Assembly (NCBI RefSeq): GCF_026626745.1
Contig: NZ_JAPNJW010000002.1
Span: 682,001 to 746,000, forward strand
DNA: 64,000 nt
Source of the DNA: Nannocystis sp. RBIL2
Lineage (GTDB): Bacteria; Myxococcota_A; Polyangia; Nannocystales; Nannocystaceae
Direction of reading: 5' to 3'
Below the pieces are notes generated by a model, which was not told the origin of the DNA, searched no databases, and saw nothing but the letters and a program-made list of their open reading frames with translations. Below, piece by piece: positions 19,366 to 27,086 of this stretch; position 1 is the first letter of the stretch; every line of letters begins with the position of its first letter. A program made the position numbers and the translations under genes.

Positions 19366-20598
19366 TCACGGCCCCGTGGTGGTGCACAGACGGACGGCGA
19401 TGTTGCGGTTGTAGAGCGTGAACACGGCGGTCTGGCCGCCCGGCGGGAACGGCATCGGAACGCCGGGCTGGAGCGCGCGGCCCTGGAACAGGGTGCCGTT
19501 CTGGCTGTGCAGGTCGGCGGCCCACACCCGCCCGCGGTGCAGGTACACGCACGCGTGCAGGCGGCTGAGCCGCGGCGAGCCGAGCACCACCTGGCACGAC
19601 TCGTGGCGCCCGAGCACCAGCGGCCCGTGGCGCACGTCGAAGCGCTGGCGCGACTCGCCGTCGATGATGATCTCGGCCATCGGGTGGGTCAGCGCCGGGA
19701 ACAACGGCGTCATGTCCGAAGGGTCAGGGATCTCCCACAGCCCGTCGGCCTTGGCCGCGCGCTCGAACTCGGAGGCCATCTCGCGCCCGCTGCCGAACCG
19801 CAGCCGCGGCTCCTTGGCCATCGCCTTGCGCATGAACGCGTCGAGGTTGGGCGACGGGTACGTCGCCTTGGCGGCGGTGTCGCGGATCGCCCCGGTGCGC
19901 ACGCGCTTCGGGATCTGCAGCTCCGGCACCGGCGACTCGAGGTGCTGCCGCAACAGCTCCGGGATCGTGCGGCCCTCGAACGGCCGCCGCCCGGCGAGCA
20001 GCTCGAAGATGATGACGGCGACGGCGTAGCGGTCGGTCGCGGGGCCGACGTGCTTGGTGTCGCGGCACTGCTCCGGGCTCATGTAGTGCGGCGTGCCGAA
20101 CACAGAGCCGCTCGCGGTCGCGGTCTCCTGCGCCAACCACTTGGCGATCCCGAGGTCGATGATCACCGGCTCCCAGCCGTCGACCGAGCTCCGCAGCAGC
20201 ACGTTCTCCGGCTTGAGATCGCGGTGCACGACGCCGAGGCCGTGGAGGTCGTCGAGGCCCTGACCGACGCCGGCCAGCAGGCGATGCACCGACCAACAAT
20301 CGCCGGGCCCGACCACCGCCGAAGGCATGAGCCCGTCGACGAACTCCATCGCCATCCACGTGCGACCGAACTCGTCGAGGCCCCACTCCTCGACCTTGAT
20401 GACGCCGGGGAAGTTGGCCCCCGCCATCAGCTCGGCCTCGCGTCGGAACCGGACCGCCGCCTGGCTGCCCTCGTGCAGCTCGGCTCGCAGCCACTTGACC
20501 ACGACCAGGCGCCGCTGCTGCACGTCGACGCACAGGTGCACGTCCCCCATCGACCCCTCGCCCAGCGGACGGATCTTGCGATAGGGACAGGGCTGCAT
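19366..20598 (-). CDS. Ser/Thr protein kinase with C-terminal FHA domain
   Basis: 410 residues. The kinase domain (about 7-285) has a Gly-loop variant LGEGSMGDV, VVKW lysine, VVHRDLKPENVLL catalytic loop, IIDLGIA (DLG in place of DFG), and the FGTPHYMSPEQC activation segment with APE replaced by SPE. The FHA domain (about 318-400) has LGRHESCQVVLGSPRLSRLHA and DLHSQNGT, which bind phosphothreonine. There is no membrane helix, so it acts in the cytoplasm. It lies between a TPR lipoprotein gene and the cytochrome gene, all on the minus strand, which suggests a shared transcript, though functional linkage is not proven. Confidence 0.92.
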   Translation of the reverse strand: MQPCPYRKIRPLGEGSMGDVHLCVDVQQRRLVVVKWLRAELHEGSQAAVRFRREAELMAGANFPGVIKVEEWGLDEFGRTWMAMEFVDGLMPSAVVGPGDCWSVHRLLAGVGQGLDDLHGLGVVHRDLKPENVLLRSSVDGWEPVIIDLGIAKWLAQETATASGSVFGTPHYMSPEQCRDTKHVGPATDRYAVAVIIFELLAGRRPFEGRTIPELLRQHLESPVPELQIPKRVRTGAIRDTAAKATYPSPNLDAFMRKAMAKEPRLRFGSGREMASEFERAAKADGLWEIPDPSDMTPLFPALTHPMAEIIIDGESRQRFDVRHGPLVLGRHESCQVVLGSPRLSRLHACVYLHRGRVWAADLHSQNGTLFQGRALQPGVPMPFPPGGQTAVFTLYNRNIAVRLCTTTGP

Positions 20599-20677
20599 CG
20601 CCGGCGAGTCTATCAGGCCCCGCCCGCCGTGCAGCGCCGATCGGCGCCGACCACCGGCGGGCTCAGCGGCGCGAGCA

Positions 20678-22369
20678 TCAGAGGTCGATCGTCACCCGGG
20701 TGTAGGGCTCGGTCACGAAGCTGGAGACCTTGCCGTTGATCCGGAAGTACGTCAGGCCCGGGTCGCGCACGATGACCTCGGCGCCCTCGCTGCCCGCAGG
20801 AACGCGGATCGTCTGCTCCCCGCTGTCGGTCTTGACCCCGACTTCGCCGCCCGCGCCGCTCTTGAAGCGGATCTTCAGGATCGCCGTGCTGTCGGCGTTG
20901 AACTCGACCGGGAACGGGTAAAAGGCGCGCAGCTGGCGGTCGAGGTTGGCCATGCGCGCGTCGATCCCGGGCCCGCGGAACAGGTAGCCCTCGCCGAGCC
21001 CGCGCGCTTGTTCGCGCGCCCACGCCAGCTCCGACAGTGCCTCGCCGTAGCGGTTGACCTCGTCGTTGGGGTACTTGACGATCCCGCTCTTCTTCAGCTG
21101 GCGGACGATGCCCTTGTTCACGCCCGCCGCCGGAGTGATGACGAGCATCTCGGCCATCGCCACGTGGACTTCGGGCGTCTCCGCGCTGGCCGCCTGCGCG
21201 CGCGCGAGCGCGGCCTTGGCCCCCTCGACGTCGCCCTCGGCCAGGCGATCGGCGACCTGCATGCTCTCGAGGATCGCCATCACCTCCGCGTGCCCCTTGG
21301 TCTCCTTGGGCAGCGCCTTCACCACCTGGAGCGCCTTCTCGGTCTCGTGGTGGCCGCCGATCGCCAGCGCCCGCAAGAGCTTGATCTTGTCGTCGCCCGG
21401 CAAGAACTCCATCGCCAGCCGGAAATTGTCGTCGGCCTCGGCGAGCTTGCCCTCGCGCAGATAGCCGACGCCCTGCAGGCGATAGATGTCGGCGAGGAAG
21501 CGCTGGAACTCGGTCTTGCGGTTGGCCGGCAGCGTGTCGGTGTGCGTCGAGCCGAGCATCGTCCGTGCGCGCGTCACGGCGACGTCGACCTTCTTCTGGC
21601 GGTACAGCTCCTGCGCGACGCGCAGCTGCAACACGTACCAGCCGTCACCGCCCGCGCCGGGCGGGAAGAAATTGAGCCAGCGATCGCAGGTGGCGACGTC
21701 ACCGCGACCCGCGGCCGCCAGCACGGTTCGCTCGCGGAACCCGAGAAATTCCGTCTGCGCCGCGGTGTCCTCGGGGCGGATCAGCGGCACCGCCTTCTCG
21801 ATCGCGCGCGTCATGCCCTCGAGATCGCCGAGCTGTTCGCTGCTGCGCGCGACCGCCAGCGCGGTCGTGGCGTCAGGGATCAGCTCGGTCGCCCGCGAGT
21901 AATCGGTGCGCGCGCCCTCGAAGTCCTTGGCCGCCTCGCGCTTGCCGGCCCGCTCGAGCAGCAACACCGAGAGGTAGCGCTTGCACATGTCGCAAGACTT
22001 GCCGTCGCCCTCGCCGAGCACCTGGATCGCCTCGTCGAGGCGGCCCTGCGCGTGGATGACGCGACCGAGGAGATCGACGGCCTTCTCGTCGCTCGGGACC
22101 AGCGTGAGGCTCTCGCGCACCAACTTCTCGGCGGCCGCGGGATCTTGCTTGGCTTGGGTCTGCGCTTGGGCGAACTTGAGCGACGCCAATTCACGCTGGG
22201 CCGCGGCGCGGTCCTCGGGATCGCTCGCCATCGACTTGCGGAGGTACTGCTCGGCCCTGACGTCGTCATTCGCGTTGCGTGCGACACGGGCCTTGTCGAG
22301 CGACGAGGCGCACGCGACGAGGATCGAGGCCGCGAGGAGAGTTGCGCAGACAGAGAATGAAGAGCGCAT
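20678..22369 (-). CDS. TPR-repeat lipoprotein
   Basis: 563 residues starting MRSSFSVCATLLAASILVAC; the LVAC lipobox predicts a lipid-anchored envelope protein. After the lipobox the sequence is almost all helical TPR-like units (AEQYLRKSMASDPEDRAAAQRELA, ADDNFRLAMEFLPGD and similar), ending in a beta-rich C-terminal domain (about 480-563; KIRFKSGAGGEVGVKTD onward). A CDMC motif at about 130 might bind metal or form a disulfide. TPR lipoproteins usually serve as assembly scaffolds; no partner is evident. The frame is open well upstream of the chosen ATG, but the signal peptide fixes the start. Confidence 0.8.
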   Translation of the reverse strand: MRSSFSVCATLLAASILVACASSLDKARVARNANDDVRAEQYLRKSMASDPEDRAAAQRELASLKFAQAQTQAKQDPAAAEKLVRESLTLVPSDEKAVDLLGRVIHAQGRLDEAIQVLGEGDGKSCDMCKRYLSVLLLERAGKREAAKDFEGARTDYSRATELIPDATTALAVARSSEQLGDLEGMTRAIEKAVPLIRPEDTAAQTEFLGFRERTVLAAAGRGDVATCDRWLNFFPPGAGGDGWYVLQLRVAQELYRQKKVDVAVTRARTMLGSTHTDTLPANRKTEFQRFLADIYRLQGVGYLREGKLAEADDNFRLAMEFLPGDDKIKLLRALAIGGHHETEKALQVVKALPKETKGHAEVMAILESMQVADRLAEGDVEGAKAALARAQAASAETPEVHVAMAEMLVITPAAGVNKGIVRQLKKSGIVKYPNDEVNRYGEALSELAWAREQARGLGEGYLFRGPGIDARMANLDRQLRAFYPFPVEFNADSTAILKIRFKSGAGGEVGVKTDSGEQTIRVPAGSEGAEVIVRDPGLTYFRINGKVSSFVTEPYTRVTIDL

Positions 22370-22531
22370 ACGGGCGAGGGGCAAAATGGCCCCGGTACTG
22401 TACCAGCCCGGGGCCATATCCCGGCAATTGCGTGCAAAAGGGTGTGTGTTGGCTCCATCCCTCTGCGGACGGCGCTGCCGCACATCTTTCTCGATTGCCG
22501 CGCAGTCGCAGGGTGAGCTAGCAGGTGACGC

Positions 22532-23512
22532 ATGCGTCGGTTCAAGATCCTCGCAACTGCGCGCGCCTTGCCGCCGCGGGTGCTGACGAACGCCGAGCTC
22601 GAGACGATGATCGACACCACGGATCAGTGGATCGTCGAGCGGACCGGAATTCGTGAGCGCCGGATCGCGGCTCCCGAAGTAGCGACCTCCGACCTCGCCG
22701 CCGAGGCCCTGCTCTCGGCGTGCAACGCCGCCGGCCTCGGACCTGATGCGCTCGACGTCCTCATCGTCGCCACGTCGACCCCGGACACGTTGTTCCCGTC
22801 GACCGCGTGCTGGGTGCAGCACAAGCTCGGCCTGCGCGGGCCCGCGGCGTTCGACGTCAGCGCCGGCTGCTCCGGGTGGCTGTACGGCATGGAGCTCGCG
22901 GCCAGCTTGATCGCCGGCGGAGGCGCCCGCACCGCCGCAGTCATCGGCGCCGAGGTGATGAGCAAGGTCGTCAACTGGGAGGACCGCAGCACCTGCGTGC
23001 TGTTCGGCGACGGCGCCGGTGCGGCGATCCTCACGGCCTGCGAAGAAGATCGCGGCCTGCTCGGCTCGGCCTGGGGCGCCGACGGCACTCTGGCCCGGGT
23101 GCTCTATCAGCCCGCCGGCGGCACGCGTCAGCCGGCCAGCGCCGAGAGCGTCGCCGCCCGGGCGCACACCGTCCACATGGAGGGCAACACGGTGTTCAAG
23201 CACGCCGTCACCGCCATGAGCGAGGGTGCGATCGAGGCCCTGAAGCGCGCCGGCGTGACCCCCGAGGACGTCGCGCTGCTCATCCCGCACCAGGCCAACA
23301 CCCGCATCATGGAGGCCACGCGGGCCCGCACCGCGATCGCGCCGGCGAAGATGGTGTCGGTCGTCGATCGCTACGGCAACATGTCGGCCGCGACGATCCC
23401 CGTCGCCCTCGACGAAGCCCGCGCCGCCGGCCGCCTGAAAGACGGCGACCTCGTGGCGATGACCGCCTTCGGCACCGGCTTCACCTGGGCCGCCCAGGTC
23501 CTGCGCGTGTGA
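22532..23512 (+). CDS. fabH: 3-oxoacyl-ACP synthase III
   Basis: 326 residues. FabH condenses an acyl-CoA with malonyl-ACP to start fatty acid synthesis. The catalytic triad is present: Cys113 in DVSAGCSGW, His in IPHQAN and Asn in YGNMSAATIP. N-terminal TTDQWIVERTGIRERR and the C-terminal AFGTGFTWAAQVLRV are typical. It stands alone, without acpP, fabD or plsX, so it may be a second FabH, for example one making branched starters or an oxidised lipid. ATG start; divergent from the TPR lipoprotein gene with 162 bases between. Confidence 0.92.
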   Translation: MRRFKILATARALPPRVLTNAELETMIDTTDQWIVERTGIRERRIAAPEVATSDLAAEALLSACNAAGLGPDALDVLIVATSTPDTLFPSTACWVQHKLGLRGPAAFDVSAGCSGWLYGMELAASLIAGGGARTAAVIGAEVMSKVVNWEDRSTCVLFGDGAGAAILTACEEDRGLLGSAWGADGTLARVLYQPAGGTRQPASAESVAARAHTVHMEGNTVFKHAVTAMSEGAIEALKRAGVTPEDVALLIPHQANTRIMEATRARTAIAPAKMVSVVDRYGNMSAATIPVALDEARAAGRLKDGDLVAMTAFGTGFTWAAQVLRV

Positions 23513-24257
23513 GCGTGGGCGCGAGCCGGCGGACCAAGATCGTCGGCCGCAACAAGACCGCCGCGCCGAGTCGGCCTGCGAGCGAACGGCACGAGCATGA
23601 CAAGCGTGATCGGCGGCCCGTGAATGACGGTCGCAGCAAGCCTCGGGAGTCGAGTCGGCGGGAGCACGCGGCCCACAGGCGGACTGTGAGCGACGGCCGC
23701 AGCAAAGGCCGCAGTGTCGCGCCCGCGCCAGGAGCGGACGGCGCGAGCACGCGGCAGACGTGACTGGCGGACGGTGAGCGACGGCGCTGCGAGACCGCAG
23801 CGTCGGGGGATTCGCCCTGTGTCGAGACCCTGCACCTGCGTCTCGCCAACGCAACGAAGCGCTGCTGGGCGACAGCGATCCCCGGGCCGCTCGAGTGGAG
23901 CGGCCCGGCCCTTCGAGCTTCGGCGATCACCGTCTCGCCTAGCCTCGTCATCGGGACATGTGAGGAGCCGAAGGGCCCTGCTCGCCGCGCCCGGCAGGTC
24001 CGCTCGTGCTCAGTCGGACATTCGAGGCACGCCGCGTTGCCGACGGCTCGCGCTCCTGCGAACAGGACGCAAAGGACATGTCGCAGAGGACATGTCACCC
24101 GGCTCACTCTCGGGGCACGAGCGACCTGCTCGGGACCGCGGACGTAGCTCGCGCACGAGCGCGAAGAGACCGTGAGCGACCCAAAGCGAACGCGCATCAC
24201 GACCCGGAGGTCGTGACGCGCGTGGTGCTCGTCGTCGGACCGTGGGGTCCGACGGGG
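23513..24257. repeat. Gene-free region with decayed repeats downstream of fabH
   Basis: 745 bases between the convergent fabH and rpmE2 genes with no credible gene. A GTGAGCGACGG(C/T)CGCAGCAA block recurs at 23620 (GTGAATGACGGTCGCAGCAA), 23686 and, shortened, at 23774; GAGCACGCGGC and GCGGACGG accompany it. A weaker version begins at the fabH stop (GTGAGCGTGGGCGCGAGC). Later come CATG elements: GGGACATGTG near 23953, and AGGACATGTCGCAGAGGACA near 24073-24092, where two cores lie 14-15 bases apart. Confidence 0.6.
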
Positions 24258-24626
24258 TTACTTCTTCTTCGCCTTGCCGGCGGGCTTGGCGGGCGCAGCG
24301 GCCTCGACCTTCGCGGGCGCCGGGGCGGCGGCAGCGGCGGCGGGCTTGGCAGCAACGGGGGCGGCCGGGGCAGCCGACGCGCCACCCTTGACGCCGTAGC
24401 GGCGGCGGAAGCGGTCCATGCGGCCCTCGGTGTCGACCTCGCGCGATTGGCCGGTCCAGAACGGATGGCTGAACGACGAGATGTCGACGCGGACGACCGG
24501 GAGGTCCTCGCCCTTGTGCGCGCGCGTGTCGCCGCCGGTCATCGTCGAGTAGGACACCCACTCGTCACCCGAGGAGGCGTCGACGAACAGGACCTTGCGG
24601 TAGCTGGGATGGATTCCGGACTTCAT
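24258..24626 (-). CDS. rpmE2: Ribosomal protein bL31, type B (zinc-free), with Ala/Pro/Lys tail
   Basis: 122 residues; ordinary type B L31 is about 80-90. MKSGIHPSYRKVLFVD, VDISSFSHPFWTGQSREVDTEGRMDRFRRRYG are the family signature, and the zinc-binding cysteines of type A are absent. After residue 80 an Ala/Pro-rich tail ends in KAKKK, which resembles histone-H1-like or linker tails rather than a ribosomal segment. Type B L31 is often made under zinc limitation. It follows rpsN by 25 bases, a pairing also seen in Zur regulons. I could not identify a Zur box. Confidence 0.92.
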   Translation of the reverse strand: MKSGIHPSYRKVLFVDASSGDEWVSYSTMTGGDTRAHKGEDLPVVRVDISSFSHPFWTGQSREVDTEGRMDRFRRRYGVKGGASAAPAAPVAAKPAAAAAAPAPAKVEAAAPAKPAGKAKKK

Positions 24627-24651
24627 GACTCTCCTGCGGCAGGCGAAAAGT

Positions 24652-24957
24652 TCACCAGCTCGACTTGGTCACGCCCGGCAGTTCGCCCTTGAGGGCGAGC
24701 TCGCGGAGCATGTTCCGGCACAGGCCGAACTTGCGATAGACCGCCTTGGAGCGGCCCGTCAGCATGCAGCGCCGGGTCTTGCGGGTCGGGCACGAGTTGA
24801 GCGGCAGCTTGGTGAGCTGCGCCGAGATCGCGAGCTTGTCCTCGAGATCGATGTTCGGATCCTTGAGCTTGTCGCGCAGATCGCTGCGGCGGGCAGCGTA
24901 CTTGCTGATCAGCTTGTCGCGCTTCTTGTCGCGCAAAACTTGAGAGTTCTTGGCCAT
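24652..24957 (-). CDS. rpsN: Ribosomal protein uS14 (long, zinc-free form)
   Basis: 101 residues. It binds 16S rRNA in the small-subunit head. MAKNSQVLRDKKRDKLISKYAARR and CMLTGRSKAVYRKFGLCRNMLRE are clear S14 signatures. The length and lack of a CXXC pair mark the zinc-independent form. It is separate from the main ribosomal protein cluster and precedes rpmE2, which supports a zinc-sparing paralogue pair. If no other rpsN exists in the genome it would be the only copy; that cannot be judged here. Confidence 0.93.
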   Translation of the reverse strand: MAKNSQVLRDKKRDKLISKYAARRSDLRDKLKDPNIDLEDKLAISAQLTKLPLNSCPTRKTRRCMLTGRSKAVYRKFGLCRNMLRELALKGELPGVTKSSW

Positions 24958-25022
24958 ACGAAGTCCTGGCGGAAATTGTCTTCACGACCCTGCGGGTCCT
25001 GAACGACGAGCGGGCGCGGACA

Positions 25023-27056
25023 CTACCCCGCCCGCTTCCGCGGCGCAAGCCGGGACCGCGCCCGTCCGCCCGCATCGGAGGTCGAATCCTCGCCGTCGGC
25101 GCGGGGCCGGGGCTTGGCGCCGGGATGCGCGGCCGGCGACGCGGCCGCCATGAGGTCGTAGACCTCGGTCGGGGTCAGCGGACGAAACTCACCATCTGCC
25201 AGTCCGTCCGCTGTGACGTCGCCGATGGCGACGCGGATCAGCTTCAGCACGGGCCTACCGATGGCCTCGCCCATGCGGCGAATTTGCCGGTTCAGGCCCT
25301 GCCGCAGGGTGATCTGCACCCAACTGTTGGTCGAGGTGTCCTTGATGACGCTGACCTCGGCCGCCGGGCGGGTGACGGTCCCGTCCTCGAGCGTGACCCC
25401 CGTGGCCAGGGTCTCGAGCTCGGCCTCCGTGAGCTTGCCCTGGAATTTCACGTGGTACGTCTTCGGGATCTCGTGCCGCGGATGGGTCAGCGCAGCCGCG
25501 AGATCGCCGTCATTGGTCAGGATCAGCGCGCCGCGGGTGTGAAAGTCGAGGCGGCCGACCGGGTAGATCCGCTGCGGCAGCTCCGGGAACAGCGACAGCA
25601 CCGTCGGCCGGCCCTCGTTGTCCTTGGTCCCCTCGGCCGAGCAGACCACGCCGTCCGGCTTGTTGAGCAGGAAGTACACCTTCTTCTCCAGCTGCACGCG
25701 CGTGCCCCGGACCTCGATCGCGTCGCGGTCGGGATCGACCTTCGTGCCGAGCTCGGTGACCCGCTTGCCGTTGACCTTGATCGCCCCGGCCGCGATCAGC
25801 TCCTCGGCCTTGCGCCGCGACGTCACGCCGGCCGCCGCCAGCGCCTTCTGCAGCCGCACCTTGGCCGGCCGGAGGATCTCCGGGGCGGCAGCGCTCCCCT
25901 TCTTCGCCCGGGTCTTCGCGCCGGTCCGCGCCGCTGCCGTCCGCTCGGCCTGCCGCAGCGCCACCGCGTCGGTGAGCCCACGCGGCGCAGTGCTGTCCTT
26001 CGCGCCCGCCGAGCGGGCCTTGGCCCCTCGCGTGGCGCTGTCCTTCGCGCCAGGCGACCGGACCTTTCCGCCGCGGCTCGCCGCGCCGGCTTGAGACCTG
26101 TCCCCACGGACAGCCCCGCCCGCGCGCGGCTTCGATCGGTCACCACGTTCAGCCCTGTCCTCCGAGGTCCCGCGGGCGGCCGACCGCCGCGGCGCGGACT
26201 CCGTCCAGTCGCCGCCGGCAGCCGCATCCGCGCGGCTGCGGCGCGCCGCCGCGTCCGACCGCTCGCCACGGAGCACGGCCCGGTCCCCTCGCTCGGTCGC
26301 AGCCGACCTGTCCCCGCGGACAGCTCGCCCTGCGCCCCGCGCCTCCGACCTGTCCCCACGGACAGCCCGGCCCTCGCGCCCTGCGGCTTCCGACATGTCC
26401 CCGCGGACAGGCTTTCGTGCAGCACGCGTCGGGCCTTCCGACCTGTCCCCACGGACAGTTCGGCCCTCGCGCTCCGCCACCTCGGACCTGCCCCCTCGGA
26501 CAGGTTTCCGCACCGACCTGTCCCCGCGGACAGCCCGGCCCTCGCGCTCCGCTCCCTCGGACCTGGCCCCTCGGACAGGTTTCCGGGCCGCGCGCCCCGG
26601 CGCCTCCGCTCGATCCCCGCGGACAGTCCGGCCCTCGCGCTCCGCCGCCGCTCGCCGGCGATCGCTCGGACCCGCCTGCTCTGCGCCGTCACGGTCCGCG
26701 GCGGTCCCCCTGCCGCGCCGACCGCCGCTCGCGCCGCCGGCCCTGTCCCCCCGGACATGCTCGCCGCGCCCTGGCGCTTCAAACCTGCCCTTTCGGCCAG
26801 CCGCGTCGCCCGCGGATCCCCGGCGCTCGAACCCGCCCTTGGGACCCGAGCTCGCGCCGCCGCGAGTCTCAGCGCCCGCTCGCCGCGCTCCTGCAGCGCC
26901 GGCCGGACGGCCACGTCCGGCCCCGCCCTTGCCCGCGGGACGTTCCGCCCCGGCCGCATCCCGGCGCCCCTGCGCCTTGCCCTGTTGACGGGCGCCCTGC
27001 GACCGCGCGGCAGCCTTCGGTCCGCCGCTCCTGCCCTGGTTGGTCGTTCGCTTCAT
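25023..27056 (-). CDS. rluB: 23S rRNA pseudouridine synthase (RluB/RsuA family) with a 390-residue basic extension
   Basis: 677 residues; normal members are about 240-300. The conserved part starts near 395: an S4 RNA-binding domain (VRLQKALAAAGVTSRRKAEELI), the catalytic GRLDFHTRGALILTNDGDL (Asp near 502), and LRQGLNRQIRRMGEAIG. The family isomerises U2605 of 23S rRNA (RluB) or related sites. Before it lie about 390 residues rich in Arg, Gly, Ala and Ser, with many VRGDRSE units encoded by TGTCC-N4-GGACA DNA repeats. A basic tail follows the catalytic domain. It comes after scpB in the same direction, the common scpA-scpB-rluB order. Confidence 0.9.
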   Translation of the reverse strand: MKRTTNQGRSGGPKAAARSQGARQQGKAQGRRDAAGAERPAGKGGAGRGRPAGAAGARRAGAETRGGASSGPKGGFERRGSAGDAAGRKGRFEAPGRGEHVRGDRAGGASGGRRGRGTAADRDGAEQAGPSDRRRAAAEREGRTVRGDRAEAPGRAARKPVRGARSEGAEREGRAVRGDRSVRKPVRGGRSEVAEREGRTVRGDRSEGPTRAARKPVRGDMSEAAGREGRAVRGDRSEARGAGRAVRGDRSAATERGDRAVLRGERSDAAARRSRADAAAGGDWTESAPRRSAARGTSEDRAERGDRSKPRAGGAVRGDRSQAGAASRGGKVRSPGAKDSATRGAKARSAGAKDSTAPRGLTDAVALRQAERTAAARTGAKTRAKKGSAAAPEILRPAKVRLQKALAAAGVTSRRKAEELIAAGAIKVNGKRVTELGTKVDPDRDAIEVRGTRVQLEKKVYFLLNKPDGVVCSAEGTKDNEGRPTVLSLFPELPQRIYPVGRLDFHTRGALILTNDGDLAAALTHPRHEIPKTYHVKFQGKLTEAELETLATGVTLEDGTVTRPAAEVSVIKDTSTNSWVQITLRQGLNRQIRRMGEAIGRPVLKLIRVAIGDVTADGLADGEFRPLTPTEVYDLMAAASPAAHPGAKPRPRADGEDSTSDAGGRARSRLAPRKRAG
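26095..26775. repeat. CCTGTCC-N4-GGACAG repeat array encoding the RluB extension
   Basis: About ten hairpin units lie here, including CCTGTCCCCACGGACAG near 26098, 26351 and 26445, CCTGTCCCCGCGGACAG near 26310 and 26517, CATGTCCCCGCGGACAG near 26395 and CCTGTCCCCCCGGACATG near 26742. Variant units (CCTGCCCCCTCGGACAGG near 26480, CCTGGCCCCTCGGACAGG near 26571) show drift. CCTG/CAGG replaces CATG in most of these copies. On the minus strand each gives VRGD(R/M)S or similar. Confidence 0.85.
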
Positions 27057-27086
27057 GCTCGCTGCTCCTCTGCGCCGTCTCGCGGC

